The notes below the pieces were generated by a model. The model had not been told where the DNA came from, ran no database searches, and saw only the letters and a program-made list of their open reading frames with translations. The translations under genes and the position numbers were made by a program. This document shows, piece by piece, positions 42,138 through 50,094 of a DNA stretch of 64,000 nucleotides (its first letter is position 1; every line of letters begins with the position of its first letter). Source of the DNA: Thermohalobaculum sp965263335 (GTDB lineage: Bacteria; Pseudomonadota; Alphaproteobacteria; Rhodobacterales; Rhodobacteraceae); contig CBDHHE010000001.1 of the NCBI GenBank assembly GCA_965263335.1, positions 4,402,001 to 4,466,000 on the forward strand. Reading direction: 5' to 3'.

Positions 42138-44492
42138 ATGCCAAACGATATGGGAATTGGCGCACCTGTCACGCGGCTCGAAGACAAGCGGTTCATCACC
42201 GGCAAGGGCCGGTACACCGATGACTTCAACACGCCCGGCCAGCACTACGCGGCCTTTGTGCGCAGCCCGCATGCCCATGCGAAGATCAACGGCATCGACA
42301 CATCTGCCGCAAGTGCAATGCCCGGCGTGGTTGCGATCTACAACGGTCATGATCTTGTCGGTGACGGGATCGGAAACCTGTTCTGCGGCTGGGCGGTCAA
42401 CTCCAAGGACGGCACTCCCATGAAGATGGGCGCATGGTCGGCGCTTGCGACCAGCCATGCGCGCTATGTCGGCGACTCGGTCGCAGTGGTCATCGCTGAT
42501 ACACAGGCCCATGCGCGCGACGCGGCCGAGGCGGTCGAAGTCGACTACGAAGTGTTGCCCGCTGCGGTCACCATGGACGCCGCCCTGGCGCCGGGCGCAC
42601 CGCAAATCCATCCCGAAGCCGAAGGCAATCTGATCTTCGACTGGGAGCTTGGAGACCTGAGCGCAACAGATGCCGCAATTGCGTCTGCTGCACGGGTTGT
42701 CGAAGTGGATCTCACCAACAACCGGCTGATCCCCAACGCGATGGAGCCGCGCGCCGCGCTCGCCAAGTATGACGAGATGGACGAGCAGCTGACGCTTTGG
42801 TCGACCAGTCAGAACCCGCATGTGGCGCGGCTCGTCATGTCGGCGTTTTTCCAGATTGCACCCGAGCACAAGCTGCGCGTGATCGCACCCGACGTGGGCG
42901 GTGGGTTCGGCTCGAAAATCTACATCTACCCCGAGGAGACCGTCTGTGTCTGGGCCTGCCGGAAGGCCGGTGTTCCGGTGAAGTGGACGGCGGATCGTTC
43001 GGAGAGTTTCGTCACCGATGCACATGCACGCGATCACCTGACCGGTGCGAAAATCGCCTTTGATGCCAACAACAAGATCACCGCGATCAAGGTGGAGACG
43101 AAGGCCAATTTCGGCGCTTACATGTCGCTCTTCTCATCCTGTGTGCCGACCTATCTCTACGCGACGCTACTAAGTGGCCAGTACGTGATCCCTAACATCT
43201 ACTGCGAGGTGAAGGGGATCTACACCAACACCGTGCCGGTCGATGCCTATCGCGGCGCCGGACGGCCGGAAGCCTCGCTGGTGGTCGAACGGCTGATGGA
43301 GAAGGCGGCGAATGAGCTGGGCGTCGATCCGGCCGATCTGCGCCGGAACAACTTCATCAGGGAGTTCCCCTACCAGACGCCTGTGATCATGGCTTATGAT
43401 GCCGGCGACTTCGACGCGATCATGGATGCAGCACAGGCAGCGGCGGATGTTGCGGGTTTCCCTGCACGCAAGGCGGCGTCTGAGGCAGCAGGCAAACGCC
43501 GCGGTATCGGATACTCCTGCTACATCGAGGCCTGCGGCATCGCGCCTTCGGCGGCGGTCGGTTCGCTCGGTGCCGGTGTGGGGCTGTGGGAGTCTGCCGA
43601 GGTCCGCGTCAACCCGGTTGGAACGATCGAGGTTCTCACCGGCTCGCACAGCCACGGTCAAGGCCACGAGACGACATTCGCGCAGGTGGTTTCCGACCGG
43701 TTCGGCCTGCCGATCGACTCGATCAAGATCGTGCACGGCGACACCGACAAGGTGCAGTTTGGCATGGGCACCTATGGCTCGCGGTCCGGCGCGGTGGGCA
43801 TTTCTGCGATCCACAAGGCGCTCGACAAGGTGGAAACCAAGGCAAAGAAACTTGCGGCTCACCTTCTCGAGGCCTCCGAGGCGGACATCGTCATCGAGGA
43901 CGGCGTGGCGAAGGTGCAAGGTACCGACAAGCAGCTGCTCTGGCACGAGATCGGGCTTGCGGCCTATGTCGCGCACAATCTGCCAGAGGGCATGGAGCCG
44001 GGTTTGAAGGAAGGCGCCTTCTACGATCCGACGAACTTCACATTCCCGTCCGGGTGCTACATCTGCGAAGTCGAAATCGATCCGGAAACGGGTGTCATAT
44101 CGGTCGAGAATTTCACGGCGGCGGACGACTTTGGCCGGGTGATCAACCCGCTGATTGTCGGCGGACAGGTGCATGGCGGTCTTGCTCAGGGAATCGGCCA
44201 GGCCCTCATGGAGCAATCCGTGTACGACAGTGACGGGCAGCCGCTGAGCGCGTCCTACATGGACTACTGCATGCCGCGTGCCGACGATCTGCCGTCCTTC
44301 ACGGTTTCGACCCACGAGACACTCTGCCCGGGCAATCCGCTTGGGATCAAGGGATGTGGGGAAGCAGGTGCCATCGGCTCGCCGCCAGCCGTTGTCAACG
44401 CCGTCGTCGACGCCCTGAAGGGCGACGGGATCACCAACATCGATATGCCGCTCACGCCTTCGCGCGTCTGGGCGGCGCTCAACGCGAACTGA
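42138..44492 (+). CDS. coxL: Large molybdenum subunit, form II CO dehydrogenase type
   Basis: A molybdopterin subunit of 784 residues of the xanthine oxidase family. It begins MPNDMGIGAPVTRLEDKRFI. The active-site loop at residues 370-376 is AYRGAGR, the form II type, and not AYxCSFR of proven (form I) CO dehydrogenase. The catalytic Glu near the end is Glu742 in GCGEAGAIGSP. The gene order S-L-M also fits form II. Form II enzymes are widespread, but their physiological substrate is disputed. A 288-base gap separates it from coxS (41850-42137); I see no gene there and no strong terminator. GGGAGG precedes the ATG. Confidence 0.93.
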   Translation: MPNDMGIGAPVTRLEDKRFITGKGRYTDDFNTPGQHYAAFVRSPHAHAKINGIDTSAASAMPGVVAIYNGHDLVGDGIGNLFCGWAVNSKDGTPMKMGAWSALATSHARYVGDSVAVVIADTQAHARDAAEAVEVDYEVLPAAVTMDAALAPGAPQIHPEAEGNLIFDWELGDLSATDAAIASAARVVEVDLTNNRLIPNAMEPRAALAKYDEMDEQLTLWSTSQNPHVARLVMSAFFQIAPEHKLRVIAPDVGGGFGSKIYIYPEETVCVWACRKAGVPVKWTADRSESFVTDAHARDHLTGAKIAFDANNKITAIKVETKANFGAYMSLFSSCVPTYLYATLLSGQYVIPNIYCEVKGIYTNTVPVDAYRGAGRPEASLVVERLMEKAANELGVDPADLRRNNFIREFPYQTPVIMAYDAGDFDAIMDAAQAAADVAGFPARKAASEAAGKRRGIGYSCYIEACGIAPSAAVGSLGAGVGLWESAEVRVNPVGTIEVLTGSHSHGQGHETTFAQVVSDRFGLPIDSIKIVHGDTDKVQFGMGTYGSRSGAVGISAIHKALDKVETKAKKLAAHLLEASEADIVIEDGVAKVQGTDKQLLWHEIGLAAYVAHNLPEGMEPGLKEGAFYDPTNFTFPSGCYICEVEIDPETGVISVENFTAADDFGRVINPLIVGGQVHGGLAQGIGQALMEQSVYDSDGQPLSASYMDYCMPRADDLPSFTVSTHETLCPGNPLGIKGCGEAGAIGSPPAVVNAVVDALKGDGITNIDMPLTPSRVWAALNAN

Positions 44493-44503
44493 GGAACTGA
44501 GCC

Positions 44504-45298
44504 ATGTACAATTTCGACTATGTGAAACCCGCCTCGGTCGCGGATGCGGTCTCGGCTCTGGCGACCGAGGACGCTGAGGCGATCTCCGGTGGCCAGACGC
44601 TCATTCCCACTCTGAAGGCCAGGCTTGCCCAGCCGTCCAAGCTTGTGGACTTGACGGGCATTGCCGAGCTCAAGGGCATCTCGGTGGATGGTGCAACCGT
44701 GACCGTGAAAGGCGCGACCCGGCACGTCGAGGTCGAAACCTCGGCGGATGTCAAATCGGCGTTTCCCGCGCTCGCGGCCCTCGCGGGCGGGATCGGTGAT
44801 CCGCAAGTGCGCAACCGCGGAACCATTGGCGGGTCGGTCGCCAACAACGACCCGGCGGCGTGCTATCCCGCTGCTTGTCTCGGAACCGGTGCCACGATCC
44901 ACACCAATGCGCGCCAGATCGCGGCGGACGACTTCTTTCAGGGCATGTTCGATACCGCGCTGGAGGAAGGCGAGATCGTCACTGGTGTGAGCTTCCCGAT
45001 TCCGCAGTCGGCAAACTACCAGAAGTTCCTTCAGCCGGCATCGCGCTTTGCTCTCGTGGGCGTCTTCGTGGCGAAGTACGCTGACGGTGTGCGTGTCGCG
45101 GTGACAGGTGCCTCCGAAGGTGGCGTGTTCCGCTGGGGCGATGCCGAGCAAGCTCTCGCATCGAACTTCTCGGCGGATGCACTTGCAAATGTGAGCCTCG
45201 GCTCGGACGGGATCATCGGCGATATCCATGGGACACCGGAGTACCGAGCCCATATCGTCGGCGTGATGACAAAGCGGGCCGTTGCCGCTGCTGCTTGA
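44504..45298 (+). CDS. coxM: FAD-binding medium subunit of CO dehydrogenase-family enzyme
   Basis: A flavoprotein subunit of 264 residues with the vanillyl-alcohol-oxidase-type FAD fold. It begins MYNFDYVKPASVADAVSAL. The FAD site is seen as AISGGQTLIPTLKARL and GDPQVRNRGTIGGSVANN, where in form I the second motif is TIGGS as well. It takes electrons from CoxS and passes them to a quinone or other acceptor. It starts 11 bases after coxL and ends the operon just before a strong intrinsic terminator. Confidence 0.93.
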   Translation: MYNFDYVKPASVADAVSALATEDAEAISGGQTLIPTLKARLAQPSKLVDLTGIAELKGISVDGATVTVKGATRHVEVETSADVKSAFPALAALAGGIGDPQVRNRGTIGGSVANNDPAACYPAACLGTGATIHTNARQIAADDFFQGMFDTALEEGEIVTGVSFPIPQSANYQKFLQPASRFALVGVFVAKYADGVRVAVTGASEGGVFRWGDAEQALASNFSADALANVSLGSDGIIGDIHGTPEYRAHIVGVMTKRAVAAAA

Positions 45299-45322
45299 CG
45301 CAAAACTCATCGCTGAACGCGA

Positions 45323-45355
45323 GCCCGGCAGAGCGCTGCCGGGCTTCTTGCTTTT
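45323..45355 (+). terminator. Intrinsic terminator after coxM
   Basis: Perfect 8-base GC-rich stem, GCCCGGCA at 45323-45330 pairing with TGCCGGGC at 45337-45344, a 6-base loop, and then TTCTTGCTTTT at 45345-45355. It lies 24 bases after the coxM stop and is the best intrinsic terminator seen in the window. Confidence 0.9.
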
Positions 45356-45405
45356 GGGTGCGAACAAAGCTTGAACATCAACTCTCAAGCTTCTAGCAAG
45401 TGCGC

Positions 45406-46083
45406 ATGTTCGAAGCCGAACTCTGCTTGGGAGACGCAAGGCTCGTGGCGCGTGCAGACGGTGTACTGCTTGTGCCCCGGGAGCGCGCACTGGTTGTCGG
45501 CGACCTGCATCTGGGCCGGGCCGAGCGCACGGCACGGGATGGCATGAGCCTTCTTCCACCCTATGACAGCAGGGATACGCTTGATCGGCTCGAGGCTGCC
45601 ATCACCGAAACCCGACCGCAGCTGGTGGTGTGTCTGGGCGACAGTTTCGACGATCTGGGCGCGGCCGAGACGCTGGCGGAAGAGGCGGCCGAGCGGATCG
45701 GTCGGTTGACCGCGGGGCGGCGCTGGATATGGGTCGCCGGCAATCACGATCCGGGACCGCTCAACATGCCGGGAAGCCACATTGCTGCGCTGACCCTTGC
45801 GGGCCTCGAGTTGCGCCACATCGCCGACACGCAGGTGCAGCATGGCGAGGTCTCGGCACACTATCACCCCAAAGCCGTTCTTTGCCGGGGCGGGCAGCGG
45901 ATATCGCGCAAGTGCTTCCTCGCCGACAGGCGCCGGGTTTTGCTGCCGGCATTTGGCACCTACACCGGCGGTCTGGATGTGAAGAGTGCCGCGTTCGACC
46001 GGCTCTTTGCTGGTGAGGCCTTGGCATTGCTGACCGGACGCAAGCTTGTTGCCGTGCGCCGCTCGGAGCTTGGCGGGTCCTGA
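45406..46083 (+). CDS. pdeM: Ligase-associated DNA damage response endonuclease
   Basis: A metallophosphoesterase of 225 residues. The metal-binding motifs are VVGDLHLG, CLGDSFDD and AGNHDPG in order, with later His residues (HYHPKA). The length and pattern match PdeM, part of a four-gene bacterial DNA repair set with an ATP-dependent ligase, an Lhr-type helicase and a second nuclease. None of the partners is next to it here. The start may be ATG at 45406 or GTG two codons earlier. It follows the cox terminator. Confidence 0.82.
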   Translation: MFEAELCLGDARLVARADGVLLVPRERALVVGDLHLGRAERTARDGMSLLPPYDSRDTLDRLEAAITETRPQLVVCLGDSFDDLGAAETLAEEAAERIGRLTAGRRWIWVAGNHDPGPLNMPGSHIAALTLAGLELRHIADTQVQHGEVSAHYHPKAVLCRGGQRISRKCFLADRRRVLLPAFGTYTGGLDVKSAAFDRLFAGEALALLTGRKLVAVRRSELGGS

Positions 46084-46176
46084 CGGGCGTGGAGGGATTG
46101 ACGAAGCCTGGCGCAGCCTCTTGAGTTGTGTTGCGCCGGTCGCGCGACGGTGGCGGCGCATCAAAGGGGGAAGCAC

Positions 46177-47241
46177 ATGGAAGAGGCCGGCCTGAGATCA
46201 AGCGATGCGGGCTTGAGAGTGCTTCTGCGCTGGGGCAGCTTCAGTCTGCTCTGTCTTGCAGTGCCGATCCTGTTGTTCCTGCTCGTCTTTCAGATCGCCC
46301 TCGGAGGTGTCGGGCCGCACATCGCTTCGTTCACCGCGGCGATCCCCGAAGACAAGATCCGCTCGGATCTGTTGGTCGAGTTTCCGAGCCGGATGGATTA
46401 TGCGATGGGCACTGTCGTCCTCATGGTGGTCGCAACGGTTGCCCTGCTCTATGCCAGCATTGCCTTCTGGCACCGCCACGGTCGGGTGATCGGACTTCTG
46501 GTGCTGGCGACCTCGTGTCTGACAGGTTTGGCGGTGTTTGCGGCAGACGAGCACATCGCCGCGCAGTTGGAGGGTCACGACTGGTGGGCCGTCCAAGCGT
46601 TTGCTTCGCTGTTCAATGCCCCGAGTGACTCGATCGGAGAAACGATGCGCCACGTGGCGGTCACCGCCGTTCTGGATGCATCAGGAGACCAGTTGCCCGA
46701 GGGGCAACTCATCGACAATCTTCTGGTCCTTGCAGCGCTTGGAGGTTCCGTAGGCGTCGCCGGGGTGACGGCGCTGGCGCTGATGTTTGCCGAAATTGCC
46801 TGGCGCGGTCCGTCCAACACCGGTTCGCCAGAAAAACTGAGGCGGCGCTGGCGGGTCTTCCGGACGATCCTGTTGCTGAGTGCGTTGATCCTGACGCTCT
46901 CCGTCGCAGCGAACCACGCCTTCTATCACTGGCCGCTGGCGTTTCTGGAACCAGAGTTCGCCAAGAAGTACGGTGAGGTTTCTTCCGCCGCGGCCGGATT
47001 CTGGGGAACGCTCTACACCCTCATCCTGTTTTCCGCCGCCGTCCCGACTGTGATTGCGCTTCACCTCGACATCGACGCCACGGCGCGTGAGCACTCCAAG
47101 CTGCCTGCGCGCCAAGCCAAGTGGCGCAAACTCCATGACCTCGTGCTGGCCCCGCGCGAAGCTTTCAGCGGCATGGTTGCGACCGCCGCACCGCTTCTCA
47201 CCTCACCCGCGATCGACGCGATCCGATCTGCCGTTTCATGA
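46177..47241 (+). CDS. Multi-pass membrane protein of unknown function
   Basis: A protein of 354 residues with about six predicted membrane helices: near 20-45 (LLCLAVPILLFLLVFQIAL), 80-100, 110-130, 185-205, 230-255 and 280-300. The segments between are soluble loops rather than long domains, and the last 50 residues are cytoplasmic and basic. No catalytic motif or family is apparent. The start at 46177 follows AAAGGGGGAAG, a strong ribosome binding site; the frame upstream of it lacks family sequence. It is not linked with its neighbours in any obvious way. Confidence 0.65.
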   Translation: MEEAGLRSSDAGLRVLLRWGSFSLLCLAVPILLFLLVFQIALGGVGPHIASFTAAIPEDKIRSDLLVEFPSRMDYAMGTVVLMVVATVALLYASIAFWHRHGRVIGLLVLATSCLTGLAVFAADEHIAAQLEGHDWWAVQAFASLFNAPSDSIGETMRHVAVTAVLDASGDQLPEGQLIDNLLVLAALGGSVGVAGVTALALMFAEIAWRGPSNTGSPEKLRRRWRVFRTILLLSALILTLSVAANHAFYHWPLAFLEPEFAKKYGEVSSAAAGFWGTLYTLILFSAAVPTVIALHLDIDATAREHSKLPARQAKWRKLHDLVLAPREAFSGMVATAAPLLTSPAIDAIRSAVS

Positions 47242-47333
47242 CATCCCGCTGACGGGCCGCGAGGCAACAATCTTGACGGGAATCGGTCCCGGTCTGACCA
47301 TGTAGAGGTGAACTTACGAAACGGGGTGCTCGA

Positions 47334-47891
47334 ATGAGTTTCATGCAAATCGCCACGGCAAGTTCCATGCAAAGCTGGAAAGCCGAGGGCAGGGATCGGC
47401 TCGTGAAGGTGTGCTCGCCCGCCGCTGCCCAGACCGTTGAGAAGTATAACTCAGTCATGGGGTACGTGACTCAGGAGAAGTATCTCTACGGCAAGACATC
47501 ACGCGAGATCGAGGGGTTGCTGGGGCTGAGGCCGTTCGAGCTGCGCAATCTCTGCTACATGTTCTCGCTTGCCCGCTTGCCAAAGCTGGGCGAGTTCGAA
47601 TTCAAGTTCTCAACGGCCTTTCCGGATGGTGAAGTCTTTGAAGATCGGCATTTCAGACAGGTGCTCGATGCACGAGATGATTTCCTCGCCGGGCGCAAGC
47701 TGAACGAACGCTCGCACACGCCGGTGGCTCAGTACTACCCGCCGGGATCGACGATGATCCCGCAATGGAAGATCACCAAGCCCATCCCCCTTGGTGGGCT
47801 GATCGCCACGGTGACCGAAACAGTGCCGTTCGCGAGAGACAACGGTTCGATCCGGGCCTATCATCCGCACAATCGCGCGCCGATCAGCTGA
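47334..47891 (+). CDS. Unknown protein of 185 residues
   Basis: I do not recognise this protein. It has no signal peptide or membrane helix. It begins MSFMQIATASSMQSWKAEGR and holds a central helical segment (SREIEGLLGLRPFELRNLCY) and a C-terminal part rich in Pro, Thr and aromatic residues (VAQYYPPGSTMIPQWK). It has two internal repeats of short charged stretches and no cysteine cluster. The gene lies alone on plus between the membrane protein and the convergent folD, 9 bases from the folD stop. The frame has usual codon use, so it is likely real. Confidence 0.55.
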   Translation: MSFMQIATASSMQSWKAEGRDRLVKVCSPAAAQTVEKYNSVMGYVTQEKYLYGKTSREIEGLLGLRPFELRNLCYMFSLARLPKLGEFEFKFSTAFPDGEVFEDRHFRQVLDARDDFLAGRKLNERSHTPVAQYYPPGSTMIPQWKITKPIPLGGLIATVTETVPFARDNGSIRAYHPHNRAPIS

Positions 47892-47900
47892 GAGGCCTCG

Positions 47901-48803
47901 TCAGGCCGTAAGCCCTTCCGGCTCAGGCAAACCATTGGCCCGGCAGCAGGCCGTGAGCGTGTTTGCCAGAAGGCAGGCGATCGTCATCGGGCCGACCCCT
48001 CCTGGAACCGGGGTGATGGCACCCGCAACCGCGGCGCAGCTCTCGAAATGGCAATCGCCCACGATCTTGGTCTTGCCCTCGCCCTTCTCGGGCGCGGGTA
48101 CGCGATTTATGCCCACGTCGATCACTGTGGCACCCGGCTTGATCCAGTCCCCGGTGACCATCTCCGCGCGTCCCACCGCGGCAACAAGGATGTCCGCTGT
48201 CCGGCAAAGTGCTTCGATGTCACGCGTGCGCGAGTGAGTGACGGTGACCGTGCAACTGTCGCGCAGCAGCAGATTGAACATCGGCTTCCCGACGATGTTC
48301 GACCTCCCGATCACCACCGCATTCATGCCCGAGAGGCTGCCATGGCGGTCACGAAGCATCATCAGACTGCCAAGCGGCGTACAGGGCACCATCGCTTTCT
48401 GACCGGTCCCGAGCAATCCGACATTCGAGATGTGAAAGCCGTCCACATCCTTCGCCGGATCGATCGCGTCCAGCACGAGCTCGGAGTTGATGTGTTCCGG
48501 CAGCGGCAGTTGAACGAGAATGCCGTGAACCGCCGGATCGGCATTGAGCTTGCCGACGAGCGCCAGCAGATCGGCCTCCGGCGTGGAGACATCGAGCTTG
48601 TGCTCGAACGATGCCATTCCGCTCTCGACTGTCTGCTTGCCCTTGTTGCGCACATAGACCTGGCTGGCGGGATCCTCGCCCACAAGGACAACCGCAAGAC
48701 CCGGGGTGATCGCGTGCTCAGCCTTCAAGCTGGCCACGTGCTCGGTCACTTTTGCCCGCACTGTCGCCGCGAAGGCTTTCCCGTCGATGATGTCGGCGGT
48801 CAT
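47901..48803 (-). CDS. folD: Methylenetetrahydrofolate dehydrogenase/cyclohydrolase
   Basis: A bifunctional enzyme of 300 residues that interconverts 5,10-methylene-, methenyl- and 10-formyl-tetrahydrofolate with NADP. It has the FolD N-terminal domain with YVRNKGKQTVESGM (the family Tyr-x-x-x-Lys), QLPLPEHIN, and the NADP-binding domain with VVIGRSNIVGKPM and PGGVGPMTIACLL. It could supply formyl groups for the purine pathway (purD is nearby) or take part in formate metabolism (FdsB-like gene at 56 kb). The order with queF is not known to be an operon: 30 bases separate them. Confidence 0.97.
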   Translation of the reverse strand: MTADIIDGKAFAATVRAKVTEHVASLKAEHAITPGLAVVLVGEDPASQVYVRNKGKQTVESGMASFEHKLDVSTPEADLLALVGKLNADPAVHGILVQLPLPEHINSELVLDAIDPAKDVDGFHISNVGLLGTGQKAMVPCTPLGSLMMLRDRHGSLSGMNAVVIGRSNIVGKPMFNLLLRDSCTVTVTHSRTRDIEALCRTADILVAAVGRAEMVTGDWIKPGATVIDVGINRVPAPEKGEGKTKIVGDCHFESCAAVAGAITPVPGGVGPMTIACLLANTLTACCRANGLPEPEGLTA

Positions 48804-48833
48804 TCGGTTCCCTCCTGCCCGATGATGGCGTGT

Positions 48834-49328
48834 TCAGCCACGCCCGCGATAGGGTTCTACGCCTGTTGGTGGCAGCCAGACCCCCTCTGGCACGTCACCC
48901 GTCTGCCAGAAAACGTCAATCGGAATGCCGCCGCGAGGGTACCAGTAGCCGGCGATACGGAGCCATCTGGGCTTGACCGCGTCGGCAATTCGCTTCGCCA
49001 CGTCGAGCGTGCAGCCCTCGTGGAACGCACCATGATTGCGAAAGCTGGTGAGGAAGAGCTTCAGCGACTTGGATTCCACCAGCCACTGATCGGGGACATA
49101 GTCGATCACCAGATGCGCGAAGTCAGGCTGTCCGGTCACGGGACAGAGCGATGTGAACTCGGGACAGGTGAAGCGCGCAACGTAGAGGGCGTCCGGGTGC
49201 GGGTTCGGCACCGGGTCCAGCGAGGCGTCATCAGGATGATCGGGTTGTGCAACCGATTTTCCCAGCGCCGTGTGAGAAAGCTCATCGCTCAAGGACGGAC
49301 AGCCTTGCAGATGTTCATTCGAGCACAA
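48834..49328 (-). CDS. queF: NADPH-dependent 7-cyano-7-deazaguanine reductase, short type
   Basis: Reduces preQ0 to preQ1 in queuosine synthesis. The protein of 164 residues or less has the short (type I) QueF fold: the nucleophile Cys in TSLCPVTGQPDFAHL and the QueF motif ESKSLKLFLTSFRNH, followed by FHEGC. The start is uncertain: TTG at 49328 overlaps the preceding gene by 14 bases and TTG at 49289 would begin at Ser-Asp-Glu-Leu. No other queuosine gene is in the window. Confidence 0.93.
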   Translation of the reverse strand: MCSNEHLQGCPSLSDELSHTALGKSVAQPDHPDDASLDPVPNPHPDALYVARFTCPEFTSLCPVTGQPDFAHLVIDYVPDQWLVESKSLKLFLTSFRNHGAFHEGCTLDVAKRIADAVKPRWLRIAGYWYPRGGIPIDVFWQTGDVPEGVWLPPTGVEPYRGRG

Positions 49329-49794
49329 CTTTGTGCGACCAGGTTTCCCCGTTGCTGATCACGATGTCTTCGAAGCCGAGCAGCTTCGCGAGATCGAACC
49401 ATGTGGCAACGAACTGCAGGTTGTTGTCCTGGAAGAACGCCGTTGTGCGCGCATTTGCCGTCAGCTGAGCCAGCACGGCGCGCGCACGGAAAAGCGTGCG
49501 GAAGACTTCATCGTCCAGGGCCATGATGATCATGTGCTCGGCACCGGAACCTTTGGCAAAGATGGCGAAGCGGGGTGTTTCTGGGGCCGCAAGCTGGGCT
49601 TTCGTGACCTCGGTGATGAAGTTCGTCCGCACATCTCGATTTGCCGGGGGCGTGTCGCCGAGCGACCGCGAGAACGCTTCTTCTGACGTGACTGGCGGAT
49701 AATAGTAGCCTTCACGTTCGGCCGCCGAGACGGCAGGCCCGAATATGAACAGCAGGCAGATCGCAATGATCGGTATTTTGTGTGTCCCGCGCAC
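49315..49794 (-). CDS. Exported protein of unknown function upstream of queF
   Basis: A protein of 159 residues starting with GTG. It has a signal peptide (IPIIAICLLFIFGPAVSA) and a mature part with FITEVTKAQLAAPETPRFAIF and an acidic, hydrophobic core, FRTLFRARAVLAQLTANART. Similar short exported proteins occur beside queF in Rhodobacteraceae as far as I remember, and are sometimes annotated with a molybdopterin label that I do not find supported. Its stop overlaps the likely queF start, so translation is coupled. Confidence 0.6.
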   Translation of the reverse strand: MRGTHKIPIIAICLLFIFGPAVSAAEREGYYYPPVTSEEAFSRSLGDTPPANRDVRTNFITEVTKAQLAAPETPRFAIFAKGSGAEHMIIMALDDEVFRTLFRARAVLAQLTANARTTAFFQDNNLQFVATWFDLAKLLGFEDIVISNGETWSHKVVLE

Positions 49795-50094
49795 TTCCCC
49801 ATTCTCCCCGTCAAGTCCTTCTCGCCAAACGATCTGTCAGAAAGCGTGTGGGTGCGCAAGACAGCTTTGGGTTAGCATCGCCGTGGATGTGTGATTCGAA
49901 TCATTGCGAAGATTCACGTCTCATTGGCCACGATGACCACGTCAATTCGACACTATTTTGCCTGAATTTTAAACTAATCCAGCAGTCAGTACAGTGCGTT
50001 GCGGTGGGGAACCTCCGGCTTCGGTTTCGCGTTTACTTTACGTTAATCTCGAATGCGTCCAATCGGGCGTGAGGGTGATCGGGGTGACCCTGTG
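49795..50094. other. Divergent intergenic region, about 300 bases
   Basis: This stretch lies between the divergent gene starts at 49794 and 50095. It has no credible gene. It contains the most A/T-rich run of the window (around 49950-50045, with TTTTAAACTAA and TTTACTTTACGTTAA), which fits promoters for both sides. I could not assign exact -35 and -10 boxes or an operator. Confidence 0.5.

Noticed and set aside
42138..44492. Proven aerobic (form I) CO dehydrogenase
   Set aside because: The AYxCSFR loop of form I is absent; the loop reads AYRGAGR, and gene order is S-L-M, both marks of form II.
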